A stretch of DNA of 64,000 nt from JAIVJZ01 sp035645695. Its GTDB lineage: Bacteria > Acidobacteriota > Blastocatellia > Pyrinomonadales > Pyrinomonadaceae. Of this stretch, positions 56,701 to 64,000 are shown piece after piece (position 1 is the stretch's first letter; each line of letters starts with the position of its first letter). Location: positions 97,152 to 161,151 of the forward strand of contig DASQMC010000078.1 in the NCBI GenBank assembly GCA_035645695.1, given 5' to 3'. Position numbers and translations under genes: made by a program. The notes beneath the pieces are model-generated. The model was not told where the DNA came from, searched no databases, and was given only the letters and a program-made list of their open reading frames with translations.

Positions 56701-57617
56701 GTGCCGATGGTGCCGGGGTTCGTCAGCGAAATGGTCGTATCCTGAAAATCGGGTAGGCCGAGTTTGCCGTCACGCGCGCGCCGCACCACGTCGTCGTAGG
56801 CCGCGACGAACTGCGAGAACGAGAGCGCGTTGGCCGCCTTGACGTTCGGCACGAGCAGCGTGCGCGAGCCGTCCTTCTTCTGGATGTCGATGGCGACGCC
56901 GAGATTGGCTTCGGCGCGGCGCAGGCGCGCGGGCTTGCCGTCGGCCGACAGCGTGAAGCCGTCGTTGAGTTGCGGATACTTGTCGAGCGCACGCAGAAGC
57001 GCGTAGGCGATGAGGTGCGTGTAGGAAGTTTTGCCGCCGCCGTGCTCCTTCAAATGCCGGTTGATGATCGTGCGATTCTCTTCGAGGAGTTTGACGGGCA
57101 CTTGCCGGTTCGAGGTCGCCGTGGGAACCGTGAGGCTCGTCTCCATGTTCTCGACGATCTTCAAGGCCGCGCCGCGAATCGGGGCGGCTTCGACGGCGGG
57201 TTTCGCGGTCGCCGGGGCGGGCGCGGCTGCCTGCGTCTCTGCGACGGGTTGCGCGGACGTTTGCGCCGTCGCAACCGTCGCGGCGGCGTCGCCGGTCGCG
57301 CCCTGCGGCTCGCCGGAGGCGACGGCAGGGCTTGTCGCGGTCGTCGTCGTGGCCGTGGTAGGCCACGCGCTATGGCCGTCGGCGCGGGGCGCGGTCGCAG
57401 TCGCGGTCGCGCCGTTGCCGGAGGTGTTTGCGCCGGGGGCGGGCTGCGGCGCGGCGGACTGGCCGAGCATCTCGGCGAAATAGGCGCGCCATGATTCATC
57501 GACGAGCGCGGGGTTGCTGCGGAAACGCTCCAGGAGAGTCTCGACGTAGTTGGCGTTTGCGCCAAAGTTTTCGGCGATGAATTGCGAGTAATCGATCTGA
57601 TTTTGTTGTGCGCTCAA
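53736..57617 (-). CDS. Fused 2-oxoglutarate dehydrogenase E1 with E2 acyltransferase domain (Kgd/SucA type)
   Basis: 1,293 residues from TTG at 57617 (GAGGTGA upstream); the open frame extends further without a ribosome site. Order: E1 N-terminal helix (YSQFIAENFGANANYVETLL), Ala/Pro-rich linker (about 50-145), E2 catalytic domain with His in TYDHRIIQGAESG (about 360), then the thiamine-diphosphate E1 (GMAHRGRLNVLANVIGN, HGDAAFAGQGIVMETLNL, IIINNQIGFTTSPEKGRSTI) and the C-terminal transketolase half (DSSLSEQGVMGFEYGYSV). No lipoyl domain is in the polypeptide, so a lipoyl partner must be elsewhere. Same architecture as mycobacterial Kgd. It runs the TCA-cycle oxidation of 2-oxoglutarate, or its decarboxylation. 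Confidence 0.92.
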   Translation of the reverse strand: MSAQQNQIDYSQFIAENFGANANYVETLLERFRSNPALVDESWRAYFAEMLGQSAAPQPAPGANTSGNGATATATAPRADGHSAWPTTATTTTATSPAVASGEPQGATGDAAATVATAQTSAQPVAETQAAAPAPATAKPAVEAAPIRGAALKIVENMETSLTVPTATSNRQVPVKLLEENRTIINRHLKEHGGGKTSYTHLIAYALLRALDKYPQLNDGFTLSADGKPARLRRAEANLGVAIDIQKKDGSRTLLVPNVKAANALSFSQFVAAYDDVVRRARDGKLGLPDFQDTTISLTNPGTIGTVASTPRLMSGQSVIIATGAIEYPAEYHAMTPEALSQLGISKTLTISSTYDHRIIQGAESGAFLAHVHELLIGKHDFYENIFIDLGISYRPMRWAVDRNPALLGGDRTQEQIVKQARVLELINAYRVRGHLIADIDPLHAMPVNHHPELDLETYGLTMWDLDRTFITGGLGGHESSTLREILDILRRAYCGKVGTEYRHIQSKEQKLWLRERIRQEFVDPEPLPPETKKQLLDRLIAAEQFERFLHTKYLGAKRFSLEGCETIIPLLHQLIEKAGERGVEDITLGMAHRGRLNVLANVIGNFSERIFTSFEGAVHPNFPADEGDVKYHQGAIGERETTSGRTVRITVSPNPSHLEFVDAVVEGMVRARQDAMNTERGEAIDRALPVLLHGDAAFAGQGIVMETLNLAELRGYRTGGTVHIIINNQIGFTTSPEKGRSTIYSTDVARMTQLPIFHINGDDPEAAFRVLRIALDYRQEFNKDVVLDVIGFRRLGHNEGDEPSYTQPLMYARVKAHPGVRTIYAAQLVREGVVSEADVEAMIKERVERYEQAQARAKEIVAAKPKMTELPPAIIEEDGSEVVETNVAAETIRELGHKIAVVPTGFNINPKMVGQLARRAKMGEGSVPLDWAFGEAMAFGSLALEGTNVRLSGQDSGRGTFSQRHAVLYDTQTGAAWTPLSELAARENGRPRFEVFDSSLSEQGVMGFEYGYSVVEQRALVMWEAQFGDFSNGAQVIIDQFIAPGVDKWQQPSRLALLLPHGYEGQGPEHSNARLERYLQLCAENNMQVCYPTTPAQYFHLLRRQVRQEIARPLVVMTPKSLLRLPAATSSVEELTVGGFLPVIDDAEIANRSEVRRIVLCSGKVYYDLNAARLKSDDRRVAIVRLEQFYPFPERSLREVFARYPNAEQLVWAQEEPKNYGGWHFVEPRLMGILPGCERPHYVGRAASASPATGSYTIHELEQRELVDQALITDAPIISNASTDKYAGEADS

Positions 57618-57826
57618 AGTCTTATCACCTCGCTCCGAAGAAAAGCCGCGGGCGCGGCTTCCGTGGCGGTTCGACGCCCGTTTGATTGTCCGTTTGGTGC
57701 TCGAACAATAGCCTATCACTTTCCGCTTCGCACTGCATCCGTCGCCGAAACCGCACGCGCAACCCGGTCGTCTCATTCCACATCACATGACCGCCCTCGA
57801 AAGCCGATCCGCGCCCGTATCAACTT

Positions 57827-58612
57827 ATGTCGCTACCAAAAATTTTCATCTCCGCCGCGCTCTCCTGCTTTGCCCTCGTCGCCCCCTTCACGCTGGGGGC
57901 GTGCGGCGGCGAAGGCGGCATCCAGCGCGCCACTTCGTCCGGCGCGCGTTTGCCGCCCGCGCCGCGCGCCCGCGCGGCAAACGCGCAGGAGACTTTAAAA
58001 CCCGTCTACGAGTCGCCCGTGCTGGAACGTCTCGTCGCGGCGGCGAATGAACGTGCGACTCAAGAGGTCGAGTACGACGGCAGCTATTTCAAGTTGGACT
58101 ATCCGAACGGCGACGTGCCGCCGGAAAAGGGCGTCTGCACCGATGAAGTGATCCGCTCCTATCGCGCGCTCGGCATTGATTTGCAGAAGGAAGTCCACGA
58201 GGACATGGCCGCCAACTTCGCGCGCTATCCGACCAAGTTCGGCCTGAAGACCACGGACACGAACATCGACCATCGCCGCGTGCCGAACCTGCGCGTCTTC
58301 TTCGAGCGCAAGGGAAAGTCGCTGCCCATCACCGACGAGGCAGACGATTATCGCCCCGGCGACATCGTGACGTGGGACTTGAACGCATCGCAGACGCATA
58401 TTGGCATCGTGGTTGACGCGCCCTCGGCGACCCCCGGCCGCTACATGATCCTGCACAACATCGGGCGGGGGCCGGAGATCGAGGACGTTCTCTTCGCGTG
58501 GAAGATCACCGGACATTACCGCTACACCGGCCCGTCGCAGCAGACTCCCGCGCCGAAGCCCACACCTACCACCCCTCCGTCGCGCTCCCCCTCGCGCCGC
58601 GCGGCGCGTTAA
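57827..58612 (+). CDS. DUF1287 lipoprotein
   Basis: A 261-residue protein with a lipobox LGAC (Cys 26) after a hydrophobic signal. The DUF1287 core is clear: GVCTDEVIRSYRALGIDLQ, VHEDMAANFARYP, NIDHRRVPNLRVFFERKG, then DIVTWDLNASQTHIGIVVD, with Cys and His in positions reminiscent of NlpC/P60-like papain folds. Pro/Thr-rich tail. Probably an outer-membrane or periplasmic cell-wall-related enzyme; activity unproven. Confidence 0.87.
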   Translation: MSLPKIFISAALSCFALVAPFTLGACGGEGGIQRATSSGARLPPAPRARAANAQETLKPVYESPVLERLVAAANERATQEVEYDGSYFKLDYPNGDVPPEKGVCTDEVIRSYRALGIDLQKEVHEDMAANFARYPTKFGLKTTDTNIDHRRVPNLRVFFERKGKSLPITDEADDYRPGDIVTWDLNASQTHIGIVVDAPSATPGRYMILHNIGRGPEIEDVLFAWKITGHYRYTGPSQQTPAPKPTPTTPPSRSPSRRAAR

Positions 58613-58791
58613 CATTTGCGCCGCGCGCCGCCTTAACGTTTGTGCCGCGCTGACGCGTCGAGAAAGTTTCGCGCGCGGCGCGGCTCGCGCCGAAAAATTT
58701 TCCGGCCTCCTGCAAGTTTCGCCCTGCGCCCGCATTCAAGTGGGTGACAAGGTTTTGCGAAATCAGACGTAACACGAAGCAGGAGGATGCT

Positions 58792-60555
58792 ATGAGCCAC
58801 GCACACGCAAGCACGCGCCCCTCGCCAACTTTCACCCGCTGTAGATTTCTACTCAACTCGCCGCTCCGCCACACACGCCTTCACCGGATCGTCCTGTGCA
58901 TCCTAGCCGCGATGCTCCTGTCTTCGTGCGAACGCGCGGGCGCGCCGGGCGCGGTTTCCCGTCGCGGCGAAACAAAGGAAGCGACGCAGGCGACTCAAAA
59001 TGCTCCCGCGCCTTTGACGATGAGCGAGTCGATGGCGGCGCGGCCTCGATATGAGATGTCGAAAAAGGAATACATCGCGGGCGGCGGCGGTCGCCGCGAC
59101 GCCGATCTCGACGAGCAGGAGTTCAACACCGAAGCCTACAAGCACATTGACGAGAACCCCTTCTTCGAGGCCGCGCGCGCGCCGCTATCCACCTTCTCGA
59201 TTGACGTTGACACGGCCTCCTACAGCAACACGCGCCGTTACTTGCGCGACGGCCAACTCCCGCCGAAGGACGCCGTGCGCATCGAAGAGTTGATCAACTA
59301 TTTCTCCTACGATTACCCGCAGCCCGTCGGCGACGCGCCGTTCTCCATCACATCCGAAGTTTCGGAGTGCCCCTGGAACAAGCGGCATCGCCTCGTGCAC
59401 ATCGGCTTGCAGGGCAAACGACTGCACAAGGAAGATTTGCCGCCCGCCAATCTCGTCTTCCTGCTCGACGTGTCAGGCTCGATGAACTCGCCCGACAAGC
59501 TCCCGCTCGTCAAATCATCGCTGCGTATGCTCGCCGAACAACTGTCGGCGCGCGATAGGATCAGCATCGTCGTCTATGCCGGTTCGAGCGGGCTTGTCCT
59601 GCCCTCGACGCCGGGCGACCGTCGCGGCGAAATCATCGCCGCGCTCGACGCGCTCGAAGCCGGAGGCTCGACCAACGGCGGCGAAGGCATCCGCCTCGCC
59701 TATCGCGTCGCGACGGAGAATTTCATACGCGGCGGCATCAACCGCGTCATCCTCGCCACCGACGGCGACTTCAACGTCGGCACGACGAGCGAAGGCGAAC
59801 TCACGCGTCTCATCGAGGAGAAACGCAAGGGCGGCGTGTTTCTCTCCGTGCTCGGTTTCGGCACGGGCAACGTCAAAGACGCGACGATGGAGACGCTCGC
59901 CGATAAAGGCAACGGCAACTACGCTTACATTGACGACGTGCAGGAGGCGCGCAAAGTGCTCGGCGAACAACTCGGCGCAACAATCGCCACCATCGCCAAA
60001 GACGTGAAGATTCAGGTCGAGTTCAACCCGCGACAGGCCGCTGCCTACCGGCTCATCGGCTACGAGAACCGCCTGCTGCGCGATCAGGATTTCAACGACG
60101 ACGCCAAGGACGCAGGCGAGATCGGCGCGGGACACACCGTCACCGCGCTCTACGAAGTCGTCCCCTTCGGGCAAACATTCGAGAACCCCGGCGTTGACGC
60201 TTTGAAGTACAGTCGGCCTCCGCAAGCGTCGTCAAACTCGAACAGCAAAGAGTTGATGACGATCAAAGTCCGCTACAAAGACCCGGACGCGAGCGACAGC
60301 AAACTCCTGAGCGTGTGGGTGGCCGACGCGGGCGGAACGCTCGTGAGCGCGTCGAACAACTTCAAATTCTCCTCGGCCGTCGCCGGTTTCGGCATGCTCC
60401 TGCGCGATTCGAAATACAAAGGCGACGCGCGCTACACCGACATCGCCGGGCTCGCGCGCGCAGCCGCGGGCGTGGACTCTCACGGCTATCGCACCGAGTT
60501 CATCCAACTCGTCGAACGCGCGCAAACACTCGCCCGGCAGAGCGCGCGGAATTGA
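58792..60555 (+). CDS. Von Willebrand factor A lipoprotein (YfbK-like)
   Basis: A 587-residue protein from ATG at 58792 (AGGAGG upstream). Lipobox LSSC at Cys 46. A YfbK-type N-terminal block (PLSTFSIDVDTASYSNTRRY, RIEELINYFSYDYPQP) precedes a vWA domain with an intact MIDAS (FLLDVSGSMNSPDKLPL, TNGGEGIRLAYRV, ATDGDFNVG) and a C-terminal DUF3520-like domain (AVAGFGMLLRDSKYKGDARY). Binds a divalent metal and probably a protein ligand in the periplasm. Role unknown. Confidence 0.9.
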   Translation: MSHAHASTRPSPTFTRCRFLLNSPLRHTRLHRIVLCILAAMLLSSCERAGAPGAVSRRGETKEATQATQNAPAPLTMSESMAARPRYEMSKKEYIAGGGGRRDADLDEQEFNTEAYKHIDENPFFEAARAPLSTFSIDVDTASYSNTRRYLRDGQLPPKDAVRIEELINYFSYDYPQPVGDAPFSITSEVSECPWNKRHRLVHIGLQGKRLHKEDLPPANLVFLLDVSGSMNSPDKLPLVKSSLRMLAEQLSARDRISIVVYAGSSGLVLPSTPGDRRGEIIAALDALEAGGSTNGGEGIRLAYRVATENFIRGGINRVILATDGDFNVGTTSEGELTRLIEEKRKGGVFLSVLGFGTGNVKDATMETLADKGNGNYAYIDDVQEARKVLGEQLGATIATIAKDVKIQVEFNPRQAAAYRLIGYENRLLRDQDFNDDAKDAGEIGAGHTVTALYEVVPFGQTFENPGVDALKYSRPPQASSNSNSKELMTIKVRYKDPDASDSKLLSVWVADAGGTLVSASNNFKFSSAVAGFGMLLRDSKYKGDARYTDIAGLARAAAGVDSHGYRTEFIQLVERAQTLARQSARN

Positions 60556-60560
60556 TCCAA

Positions 60561-60720
60561 GCGGGGCAAAGGGGAAGGGTTGAAGGGGGAAGGGGCAAAG
60601 GGTAAAGGGGAAAGGTAAAAGGCACAGGCCAACTTCCTTTACCCCTTCCCCTTTACCCCTTCCCCTTTACCCCTTCCCCTTTCACCCTTCCCCTTTCACC
60701 CTTCATCTTTACCCTCCTCC
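60561..60720. repeat. Heptad-phased purine/pyrimidine inverted repeat
   Basis: A left block of GGGGAA/GGGTAAA-type words (60561-60622) and a right block of alternating 7-mers CCTTTAC and CCCTTCC (60634-60718). The two are complementary around ACAGGCCAAC. Nearly pure purine on one side and pyrimidine on the other. Confidence 0.8.
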
Positions 60721-60737
60721 AGTTATAATCGAGCGCG

Positions 60738-62864
60738 ATGGACGATCAACTGTTGCGCGAATTTTTGGCCGAGGCCGACGAGCGGATCGAATCCCTGTTC
60801 GCCGATGTCGAACATTTGCGCCGCGTCCATGCCGGAGACGGGCGCGCGCGGCGCGAGGTTGTCGCGCGTATCTTTCGCCACGTCCACACGCTCAAAGGCT
60901 CTGCCGCCACCATCCCTGCTCTCGCCCCGCTCAATCGTCTCGCGCACGAATTTGAGAACCTTCTCGACGCCGTTCGCGGCGGGCGCGCGCCGCTGACGGG
61001 TGCGGCTGTCGATGCCTGCGAAGACGCGACGAACGCCCTCTCGCTCGTCCTTGAAAGCGCGGCGCGCGGCGACGCTACGACGTTGGAGCCGCCGCCCGTC
61101 ATACTCGAACAACTGCGGCATCACGCGGCCACGGGCGCGCTCGAATCAAACGCCATCAAAGAAACCCTGCGAACGGGCGCGAGCGCGGCCGCACACGACG
61201 CCTTGCCTGCGGAGATCGAGCGCGACCTGTCAGCCGTCGAGCGGCGTCATCTGAGCGAGTCCGTCGGCGAAGGCGCGCGCGTGCTGCTCGTCGCCGCGGC
61301 GTTCGACCTCGCCACGCTTGACGAACATTTCGGCCGCTTCACGGGCGCGCTCGGCGAGTGCGGCGAAATCATCTCGACGTTTCCCGGCGACATGGCCGCC
61401 GCCGCGCCCGGCCGGATCAGTTTCCACATTCTCTACGCCAGCACCTGCCCGCGCGCCGAACTCGAAGCGCGGCTCGCCCCGTTCGGCGCGCGCATCGCGT
61501 GGGTGCGCGACGAGCCTGATGGCGGCGAGGCGGGCGACGAGCCTGAGAGCGCACTCGACGCACATGTCGCGGGCGGCGACGACGAGCCGGGCGTCGGGAT
61601 GGGCGATGGGGCGGTCGTCGCCGGTGCGCCGGACAGCGGCGTGGGCGATGCGCGCTCTCCGGTCTTCGTGCGCGTGCCTTTGCGCGAACTCGACGAGTTG
61701 GTGACGGCCACTCACGAACTGTTCACCGATACGCTGGCGATGCTCGAACAAACGGCCGGGGCGCGCTCGGCGGGTGCGACGCCGGCGATAGAGGCGGCGG
61801 AGCGTTTGCGGGAAGATTTCGGCGCGCTCGAAGATCGCGTGATGGCCCTGCGAATGCAACCGCTCATGCCCGTGCTCGAACGCGCGGCACGCGCGGCTCG
61901 TATCGCGGCGCGCGCCGCCGGGAAAGAGATCGATCTGGAGGTTGCGGGCGGCGAAGTGCGCGTTGACAGGTCGCTCGCGGAAGGGATCGGCGAGCCGCTG
62001 CTGCACCTCTTACGCAACGCTATTGACCACGGCATCGAAACGGCCGACGAGCGGCGCGCGGCGGGCAAGCCGGTGCGCGGGCGCGTGCGTCTGGAAGTGG
62101 GGGCTGAGGGCAGCCGCGTGCGCGTGCGCGTGGCGGACGACGGGCGGGGCGTCGATGCGTCGCGCGTGGCGCGCGTCGCCGTCGCACAGGGTTTGCTGCC
62201 GGAGGGCGCGACGGTCACGGAAGAACAGGCGTTGCGCATGATCTTCCGCCCCGGTTTTTCCACCGCCGCCCGCGTCTCCGATGCGTCGGGGCGCGGCGTC
62301 GGACTCGACGTGGTGGAGTACGCGTTGGAGCGCGTGGGCGGCGAGTTGCGCGTGCGCTCCGTCGGCGGCGAGGGGACGGCCTTCGAGTTGCGCGTGCCGC
62401 TTAAGCTCGCGCTCGTCTCGGTCGTCCCGGTGCGCGTGGACGGGCACGCTTACGCGTTTGACGCGAGCCATGTAGTTGCGACCGCTGAAATCGAACCGGG
62501 CATCATCGCCGCCCACGTCGATGCCGAACGACGCAGCTTGCTCTGGCGGGGCGACGAACTGCCGCTCGTTTCGCTGTCGTCGCTGCTTGCAGGCGCGGGC
62601 GGGCAGGCGTCGTCGCGCGGCGCGGGCAACCCGCTGCCCGTGTGCGTCGTGCGGCGCGAGCGGGACGAGGCGAACGCGTGGCAGAGCGACGGCGCGCCGG
62701 AGCAATTCATCATCGCGGTTGACGAAATCGAAGGCGAGCGCGAGGCGCTGGTGCGCAGTCTCGGGCGACACGCAACGCGCTGGCGCGGCATCAGCGGCGC
62801 ATTCGAGCAGCGCGACGGCACGGTCGCGCTGCTACTCGACCTGCCGCGACTATTGGGTCAATAA
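60738..62864 (+). CDS. cheA: CheA-like chemotaxis sensor kinase
   Basis: A 708-residue histidine kinase without a membrane span: an Hpt (P1) domain with phospho-His in IFRHVHTLKGSAATI (about 50), a long Ala/Asp-rich linker, a dimerisation domain (VPLRELDELVTATHELFTDT), HATPase (LLHLLRNAIDHGIE, VADDGRGVD, SDASGRGVGLDVVEYALERV) and a C-terminal CheW-like domain (LALVSVVPVRVDGHAYAFDA). In a chemosensory array it would phosphorylate a CheY-type regulator. No CheW, MCP or CheY gene is adjacent in this window. The heptad block ends 18 bases before the ATG, leaving no obvious Shine-Dalgarno beyond CCTCC. Confidence 0.9.
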   Translation: MDDQLLREFLAEADERIESLFADVEHLRRVHAGDGRARREVVARIFRHVHTLKGSAATIPALAPLNRLAHEFENLLDAVRGGRAPLTGAAVDACEDATNALSLVLESAARGDATTLEPPPVILEQLRHHAATGALESNAIKETLRTGASAAAHDALPAEIERDLSAVERRHLSESVGEGARVLLVAAAFDLATLDEHFGRFTGALGECGEIISTFPGDMAAAAPGRISFHILYASTCPRAELEARLAPFGARIAWVRDEPDGGEAGDEPESALDAHVAGGDDEPGVGMGDGAVVAGAPDSGVGDARSPVFVRVPLRELDELVTATHELFTDTLAMLEQTAGARSAGATPAIEAAERLREDFGALEDRVMALRMQPLMPVLERAARAARIAARAAGKEIDLEVAGGEVRVDRSLAEGIGEPLLHLLRNAIDHGIETADERRAAGKPVRGRVRLEVGAEGSRVRVRVADDGRGVDASRVARVAVAQGLLPEGATVTEEQALRMIFRPGFSTAARVSDASGRGVGLDVVEYALERVGGELRVRSVGGEGTAFELRVPLKLALVSVVPVRVDGHAYAFDASHVVATAEIEPGIIAAHVDAERRSLLWRGDELPLVSLSSLLAGAGGQASSRGAGNPLPVCVVRRERDEANAWQSDGAPEQFIIAVDEIEGEREALVRSLGRHATRWRGISGAFEQRDGTVALLLDLPRLLGQ

Positions 62865-62965
62865 AAGTCGCGGCGCGGGCGGCGGGCGCGCGACGAGTTA
62901 CCTTCTCCCGCGTCTCAAAAGGCAAATTATTCTATAGCGAATTGCAAATGGCTATAACGGACAAG

Positions 62966-63319
62966 TTAATCGCGGGAGGCGCGCGGGCTGCGGGCGGCGA
63001 CCGAGGCGACCGAAGCGACGACGAACAGCAGCACGCCCACAAAGACCTGCGGCTGCCGCATCAACCACAAAGCCGCGACGAAGAGAGCAGTCAAGACTAA
63101 ATTCGAGACGATGCAGAGCGCACGCGCCAGCGCGTCTCGCCCCGCCAGCCTGTTCGAGATCAAATTGAGAAAGCCCGCAAAGATGATCGCGACGCCTGCG
63201 CTCGCGAACCAGAGCGCGTCGAGCGTGAACGCATCGTAGTTGTGAAAGGTGAACAGCAGGTGCAGCAGGCCGAGCGCGATGATGAGGTAGGCGCAGACGA
63301 TGTGGACGGTTCTGAGCAT
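62966..63319 (-). CDS. Small four-helix membrane protein
   Basis: A 117-residue protein with four hydrophobic helices (TVHIVCAYLIIALGLLHLLF, ALWFASAGVAIIFAGFLNLI, ALCIVSNLVLTALFVAALWL, FVGVLLFVVASVASVAA). A His in the first two helices could bind haem, but no family was recognised. Confidence 0.7.
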   Translation of the reverse strand: MLRTVHIVCAYLIIALGLLHLLFTFHNYDAFTLDALWFASAGVAIIFAGFLNLISNRLAGRDALARALCIVSNLVLTALFVAALWLMRQPQVFVGVLLFVVASVASVAARSPRASRD

Positions 63320-63341
63320 GGACTAATAAGAATTGATTCAT

Positions 63342-63420
63342 TGATACATCGGTTCATTGATTCAATGAAGAATTGCTCCATTGATCCATTTCTTCATTGA
63401 ATCAATGAACCGATGTATCA
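63342..63420. repeat. Perfect 31-bp-arm hairpin of octamer-like words
   Basis: Arms 63342-63372 and 63390-63420 are exact reverse complements (starting TGATACATCGG, ending CCGATGTATCA) around a 17-base loop; internal words ATTGATTC/GAATCAAT match the hairpin at 30124-30189. It abuts the IS200-like element. Confidence 0.9.
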
Positions 63421-63423
63421 CTA

Positions 63424-63985
63424 AACCACTCTGCACTGAAAGTGCAGAGGTTTAACGAGGACTGAAAGTCCTACTCTTCTAATATGAAGTTGTCCGTCTC
63501 CTTGTTCGACGGATGCCGATGGTGCTCCAGATATTCTTGCACCATCTCTTCGGTGATGTTGCCCGTGCTCCATGCGCCGTACCCTATCGCCCAGAAATGC
63601 CGCCCCCAGTATTGCTTCTGCAATGCCGGGTGCTCTTGTTGCAAAAGCCGAGAAGTTCGACCCTTGAATCGTTTGACTAAATCCGACAGTGACTTCGAGG
63701 GTGGATACTCGATGTGCATGTGGACGTGGTCTTTGCTCACCACACCTTTGAGTATCCTGACATCCTCGGCATCACAGATTTGGATGATTAGCTCACGACA
63801 TCTGCGCTGGATGTCACCTTTGAGCACCGGATAGCGATACTTCGTCACCCACACCATGTGTGCCGTCAATCTCGTGACTGAATGACTCCCGTATCGGTTC
63901 TCTTTCATGTTGCCGCACTTCTAACATTCAGAAGAAGTGTGTAGCAACTAAAGTCTTGCACTAAAGTGCATAGTTTCCACTAGCG
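63424..63985 (-). mobile_element. IS200/IS605-family insertion element with subterminal hairpins
   Basis: A single tnpA gene lies between imperfect hairpins. On one side CTCTGCACT-GAA-AGTGCAGAG (63429-63449) and GGACT-GAA-AGTCC (63459-63471, overlapping the stop codon); on the other a GTTGC...GCAAC-bounded stem (63909-63948) and TGCACT-AA-AGTGCA (63958-63971). No terminal inverted repeats, as usual for this family. Exact ends are not determined; the right end may reach about 63985. Confidence 0.75.
63471..63908 (-). CDS. tnpA: IS200-like Y1 transposase
   Basis: A 145-residue HUH single-strand transposase. N-terminal LTAHMVWVTKYRYPVLKG, the HUH motif in VVSKDHVHMHIEYPP, and the nucleophilic Tyr region WAIGYGAWSTGNITEEMVQE are all intact, and the length is normal, so it may be active. 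It moves single-stranded DNA recognised through hairpins. The perfect hairpin at 63342-63420 adjoins it. Confidence 0.93.
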   Translation of the reverse strand: MKENRYGSHSVTRLTAHMVWVTKYRYPVLKGDIQRRCRELIIQICDAEDVRILKGVVSKDHVHMHIEYPPSKSLSDLVKRFKGRTSRLLQQEHPALQKQYWGRHFWAIGYGAWSTGNITEEMVQEYLEHHRHPSNKETDNFILEE

Positions 63986-64000
63986 TGCTGAAACAATGAA

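Overview
The window is GC-rich chromosomal DNA, apart from a 12.7-kb AT-richer island. Gene content fits an Acidobacteriota chromosome, possibly class Blastocatellia: tandem secreted subtilases ending in Gly-Asp-Gly-Ile-Ile repeats, a TPR-CHAT protein, a Kgd-type fused E2/E1 2-oxoglutarate enzyme, many TTG/GTG starts with good Shine-Dalgarno sites, and heptad-phased intergenic repeats. This taxonomic assignment is an inference from content; no marker gene was aligned.

Layout, left to right. A partial HD-GYP response regulator (1-892, minus) and a tRNA-Leu(CAA) precede a small AT-rich islet carrying a lone DnaB N-terminal-domain protein between 12-bp direct repeats. A trehalose module follows (treS, fused otsAB), then a translationally coupled pair of a short HSP90-like ATPase and an all-helical partner (9073-6111, minus), and a second HD-GYP regulator very similar to the first. 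Two tandem secreted S8 proteases (11923-16078) are followed by a GNAT enzyme, a hybrid sensor kinase, a PilZ protein and a sigma-54 activator. Housekeeping genes (dut, topB), a creatininase homologue and a three-gene membrane operon lead to an amidase, an SDR, a metallo-hydrolase and the operon hutF - coiled-coil protein - argE.

argE is interrupted after about 80 codons by an integrative element (about 35117-47882, period 12,709 bp). The element is bounded by a perfect 57-bp direct repeat inside argE. It carries its own version of the argE 5' end, so an intact hybrid argE is rebuilt at the right junction and a truncated copy is left at the other. The element encodes a tyrosine integrase, two excisionase-like HTH proteins, a SWIM zinc-finger protein, small proteins, a DUF2806-like protein, a phage tape-measure protein with an embedded M15-type peptidase motif, and an unrecognised 374-residue protein. 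There is no capsid, portal, terminase or replication gene. Five copies of one palindrome, with (CAGA)n arms and a CCCCTATGGG-type loop, sit between successive transcription units and divide the right 10 kb into cassettes.

Right of the element lie the rebuilt argE, a secreted protein, a TPR-CHAT protein, the 2-oxoglutarate dehydrogenase/decarboxylase, a DUF1287 lipoprotein, a von Willebrand A lipoprotein, a CheA-like kinase, a small membrane protein and an IS200-like element next to a perfect 31-bp-arm hairpin. Host intergenic spaces hold a family of about 100-bp palindromes (three copies) and several loci built from heptanucleotide words, mostly as inverted repeats.
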